The position numbers and the translations under genes are program-made. Of a stretch of DNA of 64,000 nt, positions 21,523 through 30,709 are shown piece by piece (position 1 is the first letter of the stretch; the number at the start of each line of letters is the position of its first letter). The notes beneath the pieces were generated by a model. It worked only from the letters and a program-made list of their open reading frames with translations, did no database searches and was not told the origin of the DNA. This DNA is from Ponticoccus alexandrii (GTDB lineage: Bacteria > Pseudomonadota > Alphaproteobacteria > Rhodobacterales > Rhodobacteraceae), in contig NZ_CP047166.1 of the NCBI RefSeq assembly GCF_016806125.1, positions 496,001 to 560,000 of the forward strand, given 5' to 3'.

Positions 21523-21578
21523 GTTGTGATTGATGGCCCCGGCGGACCCGGGGCCGGGCCGCAAGGGGCGTCAGGCGA

Positions 21579-21764
21579 TCACTCTGCCATCCCGCGCAGC
21601 GTATCGATCCGGCGGTCGGCCTGACGGCTGGTCAGCGCGTCATCGTATTCCTCGCCGGTATCCTCGCAAAGCTGCAGCAGGACGGCGGCCTGATAGTCGT
21701 TCATGGGGGCATGTGGATCGGCGGGTGTCTCGGCGGCGCCGTCGACAAGGTAGGTCTGGGTCAT
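21579..21764 (-). CDS. DUF3072 small acidic protein
   Basis: A 61-residue protein (MTQTYLVDGAAETPADPHAP...) whose second half, NDYQAAVLLQLCEDTGEEYD followed by DALTSRQADRRIDTLRG, matches the DUF3072 pattern (QA..L..LCE..GEE.D..LT..QA..RI..L), a short helix-turn fold seen alone or appended to other proteins. Function is unknown. The ATG at 21764 is preferred; a 31-residue upstream extension is Arg-rich and overlaps the cdd promoter region. It diverges from cdd. Confidence 0.75.
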   Translation of the reverse strand: MTQTYLVDGAAETPADPHAPMNDYQAAVLLQLCEDTGEEYDDALTSRQADRRIDTLRGMAE

Positions 21765-21792
21765 GGTCTGTGGTTCTCCACCATTTATGACG

Positions 21793-21824
21793 GGGGAACG
21801 CCGGAACAGAGCGCGGGGTTCCCC
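21793..21824. promoter_or_regulatory. Inverted repeat before cdd
   Basis: GGGGAAC (21793-21799) and GTTCCCC (21818-21824) are complementary across 18 nt and end directly at the cdd -35 hexamer. Candidate operator or hairpin for the nucleoside operon. Confidence 0.35.
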
Positions 21825-21853
21825 TTGCAATCGCCGCGTAGCGTCGGAACAAT
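21825..21853 (+). promoter_or_regulatory. Candidate cdd operon promoter
   Basis: TTGCAA (21825-21830), 17-bp spacer, AACAAT (21848-21853). The predicted start near 21860 leaves a short leader with AGGAGG at 21866-21871 before the cdd ATG. Confidence 0.5.
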
Positions 21854-21877
21854 GCACTTCTGTTACAGGAGGCCCCG

Positions 21878-22279
21878 ATGTCCGATCCGTCGCTTGCAGA
21901 TGCCGCCCGCCTCGTGCGGGAAAACGCCTACGCCCCCTATTCCCGGTTCAAGGTCGGCGCCGCCCTGCGTACGCCGTCAGGCGCGGTCTACACAGGCTGC
22001 AATGTCGAGAATGTCGCCTACCCGGAAGGCACCTGCGCCGAGGCCGGTGCCATCGCCGCCATGGTCGCGGCGGGCGAGACGGCGATTGCCGAGGTCTACG
22101 TGATTGCCGACAGCCCCGACCCGGTGCCGCCCTGCGGCGGGTGCCGGCAGAAGCTGAAGGAATTCGCCGGGGCCGACGTGCCGGTGACCATGGCGACCAC
22201 GGAGGGCGCCACGCTGCGCCTGACCGTCGGCGACCTTCTGCCCGGTGCCTTCGACAGCGGACATATGGACCGCGCATGA
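21878..22279 (+). CDS. cdd: Cytidine deaminase
   Basis: A 133-residue homotetrameric-type zinc enzyme deaminating cytidine/deoxycytidine to uridine/deoxyuridine. The zinc and catalytic residues are in TCAEAGAIAAM (Cys-Ala-Glu) and PCGGCRQKLKEF (two further Cys); YSRFKVGAALRT and GCNVENVAYPEG bind substrate. A strong AGGAGG precedes the ATG. It is the first gene of a five-gene salvage operon; its TGA overlaps the deoA ATG. Confidence 0.95.
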   Translation: MSDPSLADAARLVRENAYAPYSRFKVGAALRTPSGAVYTGCNVENVAYPEGTCAEAGAIAAMVAAGETAIAEVYVIADSPDPVPPCGGCRQKLKEFAGADVPVTMATTEGATLRLTVGDLLPGAFDSGHMDRA

Positions 22280-23565
22280 TGGATGCGCGCAGCGTCATCG
22301 CCAGCCTGCGCCGCGGAGAAGAGCCCTCTGCCGAGGCCTTTGGCTGGTTCGCGCGCGGCCTTGCCGACCACAGCGTCAGCGCGGCGCAGGCCGGGGCCTT
22401 TGCCATGGGCGTTTGCCTGCGCGGGCTCAGCGAAGAGGGGCGCGTTGCCCTGACCCTGGCGATGCGCGATTCGGGCGAGGTGCTGGATTGGGATCTCGAC
22501 GCGCCGGTGGTCGACAAGCATTCCACCGGCGGCGTGGGTGACTGCGTGTCGCTGGTTCTGGCGCCGGCGCTGGCGGCCTGCGGGGTCTACGTGCCGATGA
22601 TCTCGGGGCGGGGGCTGGGGCACACCGGCGGGACGCTGGACAAGCTGGAGGCCATCGCCGGTTACGATGCCTCGCCCGACGAGGCGCGGTTCCGTCAGGT
22701 GGTGGCCGACGCGGGCTGTGCCATCGTCAGCGCCTCGGCCCGTACCGCGCCTGCGGACAAGCGGCTGTACGCGGTGCGCGACGTGACGGGGACGGTGGAA
22801 AGCCTCGACCTGATCTGCGCCTCGATCCTGTCGAAGAAACTGGCGGCGGGGCTTCAGGCGCTGGTGCTGGACGTCAAGGTCGGGTCCGGCGCCTTCATGA
22901 AGACGGCGGAAGAGGCGCGGGCGCTGGCGCGGGCGCTGGTGGACACGGCCAGCGCGGCAGGCTGTCCGACGACAGCGCTGATCACCGACATGAGCCAGCC
23001 GCTTGCGCCCGCATTGGGCAATGCGCTGGAGGTCGACGCGGTGGTGCAGGTGCTGACCGGCACGCCCGGCCCGCTGCTGGAGCTCAGCGTTGCGCTGGGG
23101 GCCGAGGTGCTGGCCTCTGTCGGCATCGCCGACGGAGAGGACCGCCTGCGCGCGGCGGTATCCTCGGGCGCGGCGGCAGAGCGTTTCGGGCGGATGGTCT
23201 ACGGCCTTGGCGGGCCGTTGCATTTCGTCGAGAACTGGCAGCGCTTCCTGCCCGAGGCGCCGGTGATCCAGGAGGTCGCGGCGCAGGCGGACGGGGTGGT
23301 TTCGGCCATCGATGGCGAGGCGCTGGGGCTGGCGGTTGTCGACCTTGGCGGCGGGCGCCGGGTCGAAAGCGACCGGGTGGACCCTGCGGTGGGTCTGGAT
23401 CAGGTCGTGCGGCTGGGAGAGCGGGTCCGGAAAGGCCAGCCGCTGGCCCGCATCCACGCTGCACGCGAGGAACAGGCCGAAACGGCGGCCCGCGCGGTAC
23501 GCGCGGCGGTGACGCTGGGCGAGGCCCCGACCGAAAGACCGCTGGTGCTGGAGCGCGTGTCATGA
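22276..23565 (+). CDS. deoA: Thymidine phosphorylase
   Basis: A 429-residue enzyme cleaving thymidine (and often deoxyuridine) with phosphate to base and 2-deoxyribose-1-phosphate. Signature [16 protein letters not shown] (about residues 110-125) and [13 protein letters not shown] (phosphate-binding) are intact, and the C-terminal alpha/beta domain is complete. ATG 22276 overlaps the cdd stop by 4 bp; a second ATG follows at once at 22279. The deoxyribose-1-phosphate product is the substrate of the next gene, deoB. Confidence 0.95.
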   Translation: MMDARSVIASLRRGEEPSAEAFGWFARGLADHSVSAAQAGAFAMGVCLRGLSEEGRVALTLAMRDSGEVLDWDLDAPVVDKHSTGGVGDCVSLVLAPALAACGVYVPMISGRGLGHTGGTLDKLEAIAGYDASPDEARFRQVVADAGCAIVSASARTAPADKRLYAVRDVTGTVESLDLICASILSKKLAAGLQALVLDVKVGSGAFMKTAEEARALARALVDTASAAGCPTTALITDMSQPLAPALGNALEVDAVVQVLTGTPGPLLELSVALGAEVLASVGIADGEDRLRAAVSSGAAAERFGRMVYGLGGPLHFVENWQRFLPEAPVIQEVAAQADGVVSAIDGEALGLAVVDLGGGRRVESDRVDPAVGLDQVVRLGERVRKGQPLARIHAAREEQAETAARAVRAAVTLGEAPTERPLVLERVS

Positions 23566-24764
23566 CCCGGGCCTTTCTTGTCGTGATGGATTCCGTTGGC
23601 ATCGGCGGGGCGCCCGATGCAGAGGCCTTCTTCAACGACGGGGTGCCGGACACCGGGGCCGACACGCTGGGCCATATCGCTGCGGCCTGCGCCGAGGGCC
23701 GCGCCGAAGAGGGGCGCAGCGGGCCTTTGCAGGTTCCGACGCTGGCCGCGCTGGGGCTGTTCCATGCTCATGCGCTGGCCACCGGCGGTGCGATGCCCGA
23801 AACGCCCGCCCGGGGCCGCTGGGGCGCCGCGACCGAGGTCTCGAAGGGCAAGGATACGCCCTCGGGCCATTGGGAACTGGCGGGCCTGCCGGTGCCGTGG
23901 GAGTGGACCTACTTCCCCGACCAGACCCCTGCCTTCCCGCCCGGGATCGTCGAAAGGGTCTGCCAGATTGCGGGCACGGACGGCACGCTGGCCAACTGCC
24001 ACGGCTCGGGCACCGTGATGCTGGACCGCTTCGGGGCCGAGCATGTCCGCACCGGCCGGCCCATTTGCTATACCTCTGCCGACAGCGTCTTCCAGATCGC
24101 TGCGCATGAAGAGCACTTCGGCCTCGACCGCCTCTTGCACCTTTGCGAGACGCTGGCGCCGACGCTGCACGCCATGAAGGTCGGCCGCGTGATCGCGCGG
24201 CCCTTTGTCGGGCAGGAAGGCGCCTTTCAGCGCACCATCAACCGGCGCGATTACGCGATCAAGCCGCCCCAGCCGATCCTGACCAACTGGGTGCAGGATG
24301 CCGGGCGGCGCGTCTACGGTGTCGGCAAGATCGGGGACATCTTCTCGATGACCGGCATCGACACGGTCCGCAAGGGCGATGACGCGACGCTGATGTGCCA
24401 CCTGTCGGACCTGATCGACGAGGCCGAAGAGGGCAGCCTGACCTTTGCCAATTTCGTCGAGTTCGACAGTCTTTACGGCCACCGCCGTGATGTCTCGGGC
24501 TATGCCCGCGCGCTGGAATGGTTCGACGCCGCGCTGGCTCGCGTGCTGCCCAACCTGCGCGACGGCGACCTTCTGCTGATCACCGCCGACCACGGCAACG
24601 ACCCCACATGGACGGGCACCGACCACACGCGCGAACGCGTGCCGGTGCTGGTCCATGGCGCGGGTAGCAGGCCGCTGGGGCAGGTGGCTTTTGCCGACGT
24701 GGCCGCCAGCGTGGCGGCGCATCTCAACCTGCCCGCGCAGGGCCCCGGAGGTTCTTTCCTGTGA
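23562..24764 (+). CDS. deoB: Phosphopentomutase
   Basis: A 400-residue metal-dependent mutase of the alkaline-phosphatase superfamily converting (deoxy)ribose-1-phosphate to the 5-phosphate. Metal-binding segments: [14 protein letters not shown] at the N-terminus, DTPSGHWEL containing the phospho-acceptor threonine, and [19 protein letters not shown] near the C-terminus. It overlaps deoA and add by 4 bp each. deoC, which would cleave the deoxyribose-5-phosphate, is not in this operon. Confidence 0.96.
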   Translation: MTRAFLVVMDSVGIGGAPDAEAFFNDGVPDTGADTLGHIAAACAEGRAEEGRSGPLQVPTLAALGLFHAHALATGGAMPETPARGRWGAATEVSKGKDTPSGHWELAGLPVPWEWTYFPDQTPAFPPGIVERVCQIAGTDGTLANCHGSGTVMLDRFGAEHVRTGRPICYTSADSVFQIAAHEEHFGLDRLLHLCETLAPTLHAMKVGRVIARPFVGQEGAFQRTINRRDYAIKPPQPILTNWVQDAGRRVYGVGKIGDIFSMTGIDTVRKGDDATLMCHLSDLIDEAEEGSLTFANFVEFDSLYGHRRDVSGYARALEWFDAALARVLPNLRDGDLLLITADHGNDPTWTGTDHTRERVPVLVHGAGSRPLGQVAFADVAASVAAHLNLPAQGPGGSFL

Positions 24765-25804
24765 GCGATTACGACTACGATCCCGACGCCCCCATCGACG
24801 AAGAGCACATGGCCCGCATCCTCGATCTGCCCAAGGTCGAGCTGCACCTGCATTTCGAAGGCGCCGCGCCGCCCGCCTTCATCCGCGGGCTGGCGAAGGA
24901 GAAGAAGACCGACCTGTCGAAGATCTTCCGCCCCGACGGGTCCTATGCCTACCGCGACTTCGTGCATTTCCTGTCCGTCTACGAGGCGGCGACCAGCGTG
25001 CTGAAAGGCCCCGAGGATTTTGCCCGGCTTTGCACCGCCCTGATGGAAGAAAGCGCCAAGAACGGCGTCGTCTACTCCGAGACCTTCGTCAGCCCCGATT
25101 TCTGCGGCGGCGGCGACGTGGGCGCCTGGCGCGAATACCTGCACGCCATCCGCGAGGCGGCGGAGGCGGGTGAGAAGACCTATGGCGTCACCCTGCGCGG
25201 CATCGTCACCTGCATCCGCCACTTCGGCCCCGACAAGGCCAAGGCCGCCGCGCGCTGCGCCGCCGAGACCGCCGGGGACTGGATCGTTGGCTTCGGCATG
25301 GGCGGCGACGAGAACATGGGCGAGCAGGGCGATTTCGCCTACAGCTTCGACATGGCCGCCGAGGCGGGTCTGCGGCTGACCACCCATGCGGGCGAATGGC
25401 GCGGCCCGCGCGAGGTCGAGAATGCCATCACCGACCTGCGCGGGATGGAGCGCATCGGCCACGGCGTCCGCGCCATCGAGGATCCGCGCCTTTGCGACAT
25501 CCTCGCCGAACGCGAGATCACGCTGGAGGTCTGCCCCGGCTCCAACGTCTTCCTCGGCGTCTATCCGTCGCTCGACAAGCACCCGATCCAGAAGCTGCGC
25601 GAGCGCGGCGTGAAGGTCACCGTGTCGACCGACGATCCGCCTTTCTTCCACACGACCCTGCGGAAGGAATACGAAAGACTTGCCAAGACCTTCCGCTGGG
25701 GGGCAGACACGTTCGCGGACCTGAACCGCACCGCCCTCGACGCCGCTTTCTGCGACGCGGCCACGAAAGAGGCGATCAAGAAGAAACTGGAGCCCGCGCC
25801 ATGA
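24761..25804 (+). CDS. add: Adenosine deaminase
   Basis: A 347-residue TIM-barrel zinc enzyme deaminating adenosine/deoxyadenosine to inosine. Zinc ligands and catalytic residues: [11 protein letters not shown] (HxH), [10 protein letters not shown] (His, Glu), RIGHGVRA and VSTDDPPFF (Asp pair). The start is GTG 24761 within GTGA overlapping the deoB stop; the N-terminus carries a short acidic extension ([15 protein letters not shown]) before the barrel. The family also includes adenine deaminases, but the HAGE/STDDP pattern and operon context favour adenosine. Confidence 0.9.
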   Translation: MSDYDYDPDAPIDEEHMARILDLPKVELHLHFEGAAPPAFIRGLAKEKKTDLSKIFRPDGSYAYRDFVHFLSVYEAATSVLKGPEDFARLCTALMEESAKNGVVYSETFVSPDFCGGGDVGAWREYLHAIREAAEAGEKTYGVTLRGIVTCIRHFGPDKAKAAARCAAETAGDWIVGFGMGGDENMGEQGDFAYSFDMAAEAGLRLTTHAGEWRGPREVENAITDLRGMERIGHGVRAIEDPRLCDILAEREITLEVCPGSNVFLGVYPSLDKHPIQKLRERGVKVTVSTDDPPFFHTTLRKEYERLAKTFRWGADTFADLNRTALDAAFCDAATKEAIKKKLEPAP

Positions 25805-26433
25805 CCGAACATCTGACCGTCGTCCGCCACCCGCTGGTGCAGCACAAGCTGACGATCATGCGCGAAAAGACCACCTCGACCGCGTCTTTCCGGATGCTGC
25901 TGCGCGAGATCAGCCTGCTCTTGGCCTACGAGGTCACCCGCGATCTGGAGATGGGGGTGAAGACCATCGACACCCCGATCTGCCCGATGGAGGCACCGAC
26001 CATCGAGGGCAAAAAGCTGGCGCTTGTGTCGATCCTGCGGGCGGGTAACGGGCTGATGGACGGCATTCTGGAGCTGATCCCGGCGGCGCGTGTCGGCTTC
26101 ATCGGGTTGTACCGCGACGAGGAAACGCTGAAGCCCGTGCAGTATTACAACAAGCTGCCTGAAGCGATGGGAGAGCGGCTGACCATCGTCGTCGACCCGA
26201 TGCTGGCGACGGGCAATTCCTCGGCTGCGGCCATCGATCTTGTGAAAGAGGCGGGCGCCACCAACATCCGATTCCTTTGCCTGCTGGCAGCGCCTGAAGG
26301 GGTCGCGAAAATGCGCGAACGGCACCCGGAAGTCCCCATCGTGACCGCCGCCCTGGACGAGCGCCTTGATGAAAAGGGCTATATCGTGCCCGGTCTGGGC
26401 GATGCCGGAGACCGGATGTTCGGCACTAAATAG
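25801..26433 (+). CDS. upp: Uracil phosphoribosyltransferase
   Basis: A 210-residue enzyme making UMP from uracil and PRPP. The PRPP loop [16 protein letters not shown] and the uracil-binding C-terminus [15 protein letters not shown] are intact, as is [15 protein letters not shown] 25801 overlaps add by 4 bp. As the last gene it recovers the uracil released from cytidine/uridine by upstream steps. Confidence 0.96.
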   Translation: MTEHLTVVRHPLVQHKLTIMREKTTSTASFRMLLREISLLLAYEVTRDLEMGVKTIDTPICPMEAPTIEGKKLALVSILRAGNGLMDGILELIPAARVGFIGLYRDEETLKPVQYYNKLPEAMGERLTIVVDPMLATGNSSAAAIDLVKEAGATNIRFLCLLAAPEGVAKMRERHPEVPIVTAALDERLDEKGYIVPGLGDAGDRMFGTK

Positions 26434-26621
26434 GGTGCTGTTTTGAGGTTGGGTCTCTACATATAGCGATCCCGCCCGAGGGATTAATTCCACAATGCGG
26501 GCGGTTGTCGCTCATTGTTGCAGCGGGTCGAACGCCCGCGTGGCAAGCCTGTGTGGCTTTTCAAGGCTTTACAGGTCATGGGTGTTCGGGCATGCTCGAC
26601 CTCATATCTGTGGGGGCAGAC

Positions 26622-28028
26622 ATGAAATTGAGTTCTATGAAGTTGACCGCATTGGTTGTGTCGTTTTTCGCGCTGTCTGCCGGCGCTGCCACGGCACAGG
26701 GGATGGATGCCACCCCCGCAAACTTTCCGCCCGCTGGCTTTCAGGGCACGCAGTTCGCGGATGCGCGGGGCTGCGTCTTCGTGCGCGCCGGGTTCGATGG
26801 CAACGTGACATGGGTTCCGCGCGTGACGCGTCAGCGCAAGCACGTCTGCGGCCAGACGCCGACCAGCTTCGGCGGGGCCACGCGCACCGCTGCGGCCCCG
26901 GCCCCGCAGGAGAAGCCCGTGCAGATCACCGCGACGCCGCCTGCGGCCACCGCCACGGTCGCCGCTCCGGCACCGCGCGCCGCTGCGCCGAGCCAACGCG
27001 CCGCCGCACCGGCCCCCGTCCGGGCGGCACCCGCCCCGGTCAGGGCCGCGCCCGCCCCGGCCCGCGTTGCCACGACGACCCGCGTGGCCCGCCAGCCCGC
27101 GCCTCAGCCCGCTCCGCGGCAGGTGGTGCGTGTCCCGGCCTCCAAGCCCGTCGCGGCAGAGCCGCCGCGCGTGGTGCGCCGCGTGCCCGCCGCAACGGCG
27201 CAGCCCGGTTCGCTGAAGACCTACCGCGTCGGCACGACCGTGAAGGTCCCGGCCCAGATCGCCTGCCAGAACGGTCAGGCCACGCGTGTCGTCGACGGGC
27301 GCAGTGTGGCCGTGCGCTGCGGGCCGCAGGCGACTCCGCATGTCACCACCATCCGGCGCGGCGAGGCTCCGGCCCCCGGCAAGAGCGTGCATTACAATCG
27401 CGGCAGTTGGGACGATAGCAGCCTTCGGGACCTGCCGGGCGATACGCGTATTGTGCCGCGCCACGTCTATGAAAGCCGTGACGTGTCCAACAACATCGTG
27501 CCCGCCGGGTACCGCCCCGCGTGGGAGGATGACCGCCTGAACCCCTACCGGGCCTATATGACGCTGGACGGCTACGACGCGACCCAGAAACTGTGGACCC
27601 ACACCGTTCCGCGCCGCCTGATCAAAAGGGTCGGCGGGTACGAGCATCGCGACCCGATCCTGGCCTACCGGGTGCAGGACAGCAGCTATCCGGCGACGTC
27701 CGGGCACTATAGTCACAGGTCCACGGTCTCGTCCTATGCGCAGGGCGATGCCTATCGCAGCCCGGTCATGTCCACGCGTGGCGCGGCGCCAGTGGCGACC
27801 ACCTCGGACCGCTGGGTCGAGATCGGCGCCTTCACCTCGGCCTCTGGCGCGCAGGACGCTGCGGCGCGCCTGAACGCGGCAGGACTGCCGGTGAAGATGG
27901 CCAGGCTGACGCAGGGCGGACAGGTGATGCGCTCGGTCAGGGTTGGTCCCTTCGCATCGGGCGCCGCCCTGAGCGATGCGCTGAGCGCCGTACGCCGCAC
28001 CGGCTACACGCAGGCCTACCTGCGTTGA
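26622..28028 (+). CDS. Secreted SPOR-domain protein with Ala/Pro/Arg repeat linker
   Basis: A 468-residue exported protein. Start MKLSSMKLTALVVSFFALSA is a Sec signal (cleavage near ATAQG). A Cys-containing globular part follows (DARGCVFVRAGFDGNVTWVP), then a ~110-residue linker of tandem APAPVRAA-type repeats, then a middle domain with CQNGQATRVVDGRSVAVRCG, and finally a SPOR domain at about residues 395-468 (WVEIGAFTSASGAQDAAARL ... VRVGPFASGAALSDAL). SPOR domains bind denuded septal peptidoglycan, so a cell-division or cell-wall role is likely. The start is moderately certain, as no strong ribosome-binding site is seen. A clear terminator follows. Confidence 0.8.
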   Translation: MKLSSMKLTALVVSFFALSAGAATAQGMDATPANFPPAGFQGTQFADARGCVFVRAGFDGNVTWVPRVTRQRKHVCGQTPTSFGGATRTAAAPAPQEKPVQITATPPAATATVAAPAPRAAAPSQRAAAPAPVRAAPAPVRAAPAPARVATTTRVARQPAPQPAPRQVVRVPASKPVAAEPPRVVRRVPAATAQPGSLKTYRVGTTVKVPAQIACQNGQATRVVDGRSVAVRCGPQATPHVTTIRRGEAPAPGKSVHYNRGSWDDSSLRDLPGDTRIVPRHVYESRDVSNNIVPAGYRPAWEDDRLNPYRAYMTLDGYDATQKLWTHTVPRRLIKRVGGYEHRDPILAYRVQDSSYPATSGHYSHRSTVSSYAQGDAYRSPVMSTRGAAPVATTSDRWVEIGAFTSASGAQDAAARLNAAGLPVKMARLTQGGQVMRSVRVGPFASGAALSDALSAVRRTGYTQAYLR

Positions 28029-28048
28029 CCACCCTTACAGGTTTTTAG

Positions 28049-28083
28049 AAAGGGGCGACGGGGCGATCCGGCGCCCTTTTTCC
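28049..28083 (+). terminator. Terminator of the SPOR gene
   Basis: AAAGGGGCG pairs with CGCCCTTT, one G bulged, followed by five T on the plus strand. The following 28084-28342 shows no supported gene. Confidence 0.65.
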
Positions 28084-28342
28084 TGTGACAGGCGACGTCA
28101 TGAACGCTGTCGCGCAAGCGGCTCACCCGATGGGTCGGTTCTGGACCCGACCGGCCCTGCCATGCCCGGTGTTTTGCAGCCACCCCGGCGGCGTCATGTT
28201 CGCGGCGCGTGGCACCCGCAGATTGTGCCTTGCACCGCCCGGAAGGTCTCTCTTGAGCGGGCAGGTGCAGGGGGCCTGCTTTCCATGGACCAAAGGCGAG
28301 CCGCACCATCGGCCTGCCCGATCGCCTTTCCGTCTTCGGGCC

Positions 28343-29362
28343 TCAGGACCCGCAGATCCCCTGCAGGCGGACCCAGTCGGCATCGGTCAGCACAGCGCGA
28401 CTGCCTTCCGCCGCGCGGGGGTCTGCCTCGATCAGGGGCAGGACGGACTCGCCGGTGATGTCGCGTGCATAGGCATAGGGGCTCGAGCGCAGCTCGGCCT
28501 CGGAGAAGGCGGTCAGCCAGGGCTCCATCGGCGGATCGACGGGGCGGCTGGTCAGCAGGTGCTCTGCATAGGCGTCAAGCGCCGCATCCGGCAGGTTGCC
28601 GGTGGTCAGCAGGCGCAGACTGGCCCAGAGTCCGGCGTGGTCCAGCACGTCCGCAAGCGGGTCGCTTTGCCGGGCGCGCAGGGCTTCCGTCAGGATGAAC
28701 CCCGCCGCGACATCCGGATCCTCGTGATCTTCCAGCACGTTGCGGTGCAGCAGGATAACCCGTCCGGGCAGGTGCGCGGACCGTCGGGCCCCCGCGGGCA
28801 CGATGACGACGCTGCCGGTGTCCCCCAGAACGCGCCGCGCGAGGCGCCGCAGGGGCTGGCGGGCGTCCGGGGTCATGCAGGGCTGGCCGGTCACGCGGGT
28901 GATCTGGGTCAGCAGGCGCTCGCCGATCTCGGCGCGCTTGACCATGGGCACGACCTGCACGGTGTAGCGTTCCAGCGCGCCGGGCAGCCAGAAGACCGCA
29001 AGCCCCAGCAGGATTGCGAAAATCGTTCCGCTGAGCAGGAAGCGCAGCTTGCCGGGATGCGGGCGTTTGCGGTCGATGGCGCGCAGCAGCTTGTCGATCC
29101 CGGCGATCATGTCGCGCTCGCCCTCGCCCAGTTCCAGCGTTTCGCCGGGGTCGCCGTCGGGGTGGTAGATCGCCGGAACGGCAGAGCCGTTGGCCCGGAT
29201 CACCGCCCCCAGCGACCAATGTGCCAGCGGGCGGTTCTGGATGTCGGACATGGTCAGGGTGGCATCGCCCAGAGAGACCACAACCTCGCGCCGTTGAACG
29301 TCGGGCGCGGGGCGCCAGAGGCCAGTGGCCTCCAGCCGGTCGAACTCTTTCAGTGCTGTCAT
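28343..29362 (-). CDS. Membrane-anchored protein with degenerate M48-peptidase-like domain
   Basis: A 339-residue protein. Residues 1-105 are soluble and of unknown fold; one transmembrane helix lies at ~107-128 (RFLLSGTIFAILLGLAVFWL); the rest is presumably periplasmic. Residues ~197-240, LPGRVILLHRNVLEDHEDPD then VAAGFILTEALRARQSDPL, align by eye with the core of M48 peptidases (PGG.I.v..gLl....d.aeLAaVLAHElgH), but the zinc motif HExxH is replaced by TEALR, so it should be inactive as a protease. It follows the frameshifted GNAT gene by 91 bp and is probably in the same transcript. The M48 relation is inference; the membrane topology is clear. Confidence 0.6.
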   Translation of the reverse strand: MTALKEFDRLEATGLWRPAPDVQRREVVVSLGDATLTMSDIQNRPLAHWSLGAVIRANGSAVPAIYHPDGDPGETLELGEGERDMIAGIDKLLRAIDRKRPHPGKLRFLLSGTIFAILLGLAVFWLPGALERYTVQVVPMVKRAEIGERLLTQITRVTGQPCMTPDARQPLRRLARRVLGDTGSVVIVPAGARRSAHLPGRVILLHRNVLEDHEDPDVAAGFILTEALRARQSDPLADVLDHAGLWASLRLLTTGNLPDAALDAYAEHLLTSRPVDPPMEPWLTAFSEAELRSSPYAYARDITGESVLPLIEADPRAAEGSRAVLTDADWVRLQGICGS

Positions 29363-29453
29363 CGTGCGGGGCTGCTCTGCCTCAGGTCTCGGGCGACGCT
29401 ATCACGCTGCCGGGGGGCGGGCAATCTGGCACGCGCGGGGCCGGGCGGGCCCG

Positions 29454-30435
29454 TCATCCCCGGATATACCAGGTGAGGGCGACGCGATAGCCTGCGGCCC
29501 GCAGCACCGCGCGCTTCGACAGCCAGCCCGCCGGGCAGACCACAAGCGCGCTGTCGCGGCCCCGGGTGGCCAGCGCGGTTTCGGCCCGCTGAAGCAGGGC
29601 CCGCGCGCCGCTGCCGTCCCCGGAAAGCCGCGCGAGGTCCGCGAGGTCGACATGGTGCCAGTCGTCGACGATGCCCAGCCCGGAGAGGGCATGGCCGGGC
29701 GGCACGTGCAGCGGCGTGACCGGCTGGGCGATGACATAGCCAGAGACCCCTGCGCCGGGGTCGGTACCGACGAACATGTCGCGGTCGGTCAGGCCTTGGC
29801 TGCGCGCCATCCATGCGCTGAAGCGGGAGGCCGCCTCGGGGTGGGGTTCCCAGAAGGCATCGATCGCATGCAGCACTGCCCGGCTTTCGGCACTGCGGGT
29901 GGCGATGTCCGGCAGGTGAGCCTGTGTCGCAGGCTGTATGGTGATGTCCGGCGCGTTGGTCCCCGGTGGGATGTCGGCGACCCCGGGGACGTCGGGGGTG
30001 GCGCTGTCCCGCTGTCCGGTCCCGGGGCCGTCCCGGGTGTCGGCCTTCGTCGTATCGTCGCGGGCCGCCGGGCCGTTCTCGCCACCTTCGCCGGTGCGCT
30101 CCGTGGCGTCGGAGCGATGTGGTGCCGCAGGACGCAGGCCGGAGCGCGCGTAGTAGAGCGTCAGCGGCTGGTATCCGGCGGCCTCGATGGCGACTTCGAA
30201 GGGGCCGCCGGGCAGGCTTGCGGCCAGAAGGATCCGGGCGCCGTGATCGCGCAGGCGGCTTCGGCGGCGGCAGAAGGGCGGCGGCCTCTGCGACGGTCGC
30301 CCCGGGGGCCAGTGTGCTGTCGTCCATCAGCAGGCCCGGGGCGCCGAAGCGGCCCGCGTAGATTGGCGGCAAGGGCAGGTGGATGGCATGGGCCAGCCCG
30401 GCCCCGGCAGCAGCCATTGCTGCGCGCCTCTGCAT
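29454..30435 (-). pseudogene. Double-GNAT-like protein interrupted by a frameshift
   Basis: Two reading frames must be joined to make one sensible protein. Frame one starts at ATG 30435 (MQRRAAMAAAGAGLAHAIHL...) and runs to about LAPGATVAEAAALL; then a one-base shift near 30262-30272, inside a GGC-repeat tract, moves into RLRDHGARILLAASLPGGPF and EVAIEAAGYQPLTLYYARSG. After an acidic linker comes a second similar domain (TIQPATQAHLPDIA ... ALATRGRDSALVVCPAGWLS, KRAVLRAAGYRVALTWYIRG) ending at the TGA at 29454. Both domains end like GNAT acetyltransferases. The shift may be real decay, phase-type slippage in the repeat, or a sequencing error. The upstream frame 30550-30436 also looks coding-like, so the true N-terminus could be further up. 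Confidence 0.55.
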
Positions 30436-30659
30436 TCAATGTATTTTGCAGGCTGGCGGTTATGGCCCCGGCGGCGTCCTCCGACAGGGGCCTGAGCGCG
30501 GGGTCACGGTGCGCGCGATTCCGGGCGGAGGCCAGAAGCCGGGGGAGCATCGCGGGGATGTCGTCGGGCCGGGCGGGGGCGGATCATCGGCTGTCCTTTC
30601 CCAAGGCAGAGGCGGCGGGGGCGCCGCCATGAGAGTGTGCGAGTCCGGCGGGGCGGTGC

Positions 30660-30703
30660 TCAAGGCTCTTGCAAGAGCCTTGAAAATTCCGTGCACGGAA
30701 TTT
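30660..30703. repeat. Twin-palindrome repeat element, copy 2
   Basis: A 24-bp perfect palindrome (30660-30683, TCAAGGCTCTTG and its complement) is followed without gap by a 20-bp perfect palindrome AAATTCCGTGCACGGAATTT (30684-30703). The arrangement equals that at 11129-11174. It lies 6 bp after the stop of the next minus-strand gene. 30436-30659 otherwise shows only GC-rich sequence. Confidence 0.7.
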
Positions 30704-30709
30704 GCCGCC

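Noticed and set aside
26472-26504. CCGCCCG/CGGGCGG hairpin as the upp terminator
   Set aside because: Nineteen-nt loop and no T-run on either strand; too weak to call.
30161-30550. Separate small gene on the minus strand (MLPRLLASARNRAHRD...)
   Set aside because: Only the first ~38 residues look coding-like; the rest is an out-of-frame reading of the GNAT gene. Kept as a possible N-terminus of that gene only.
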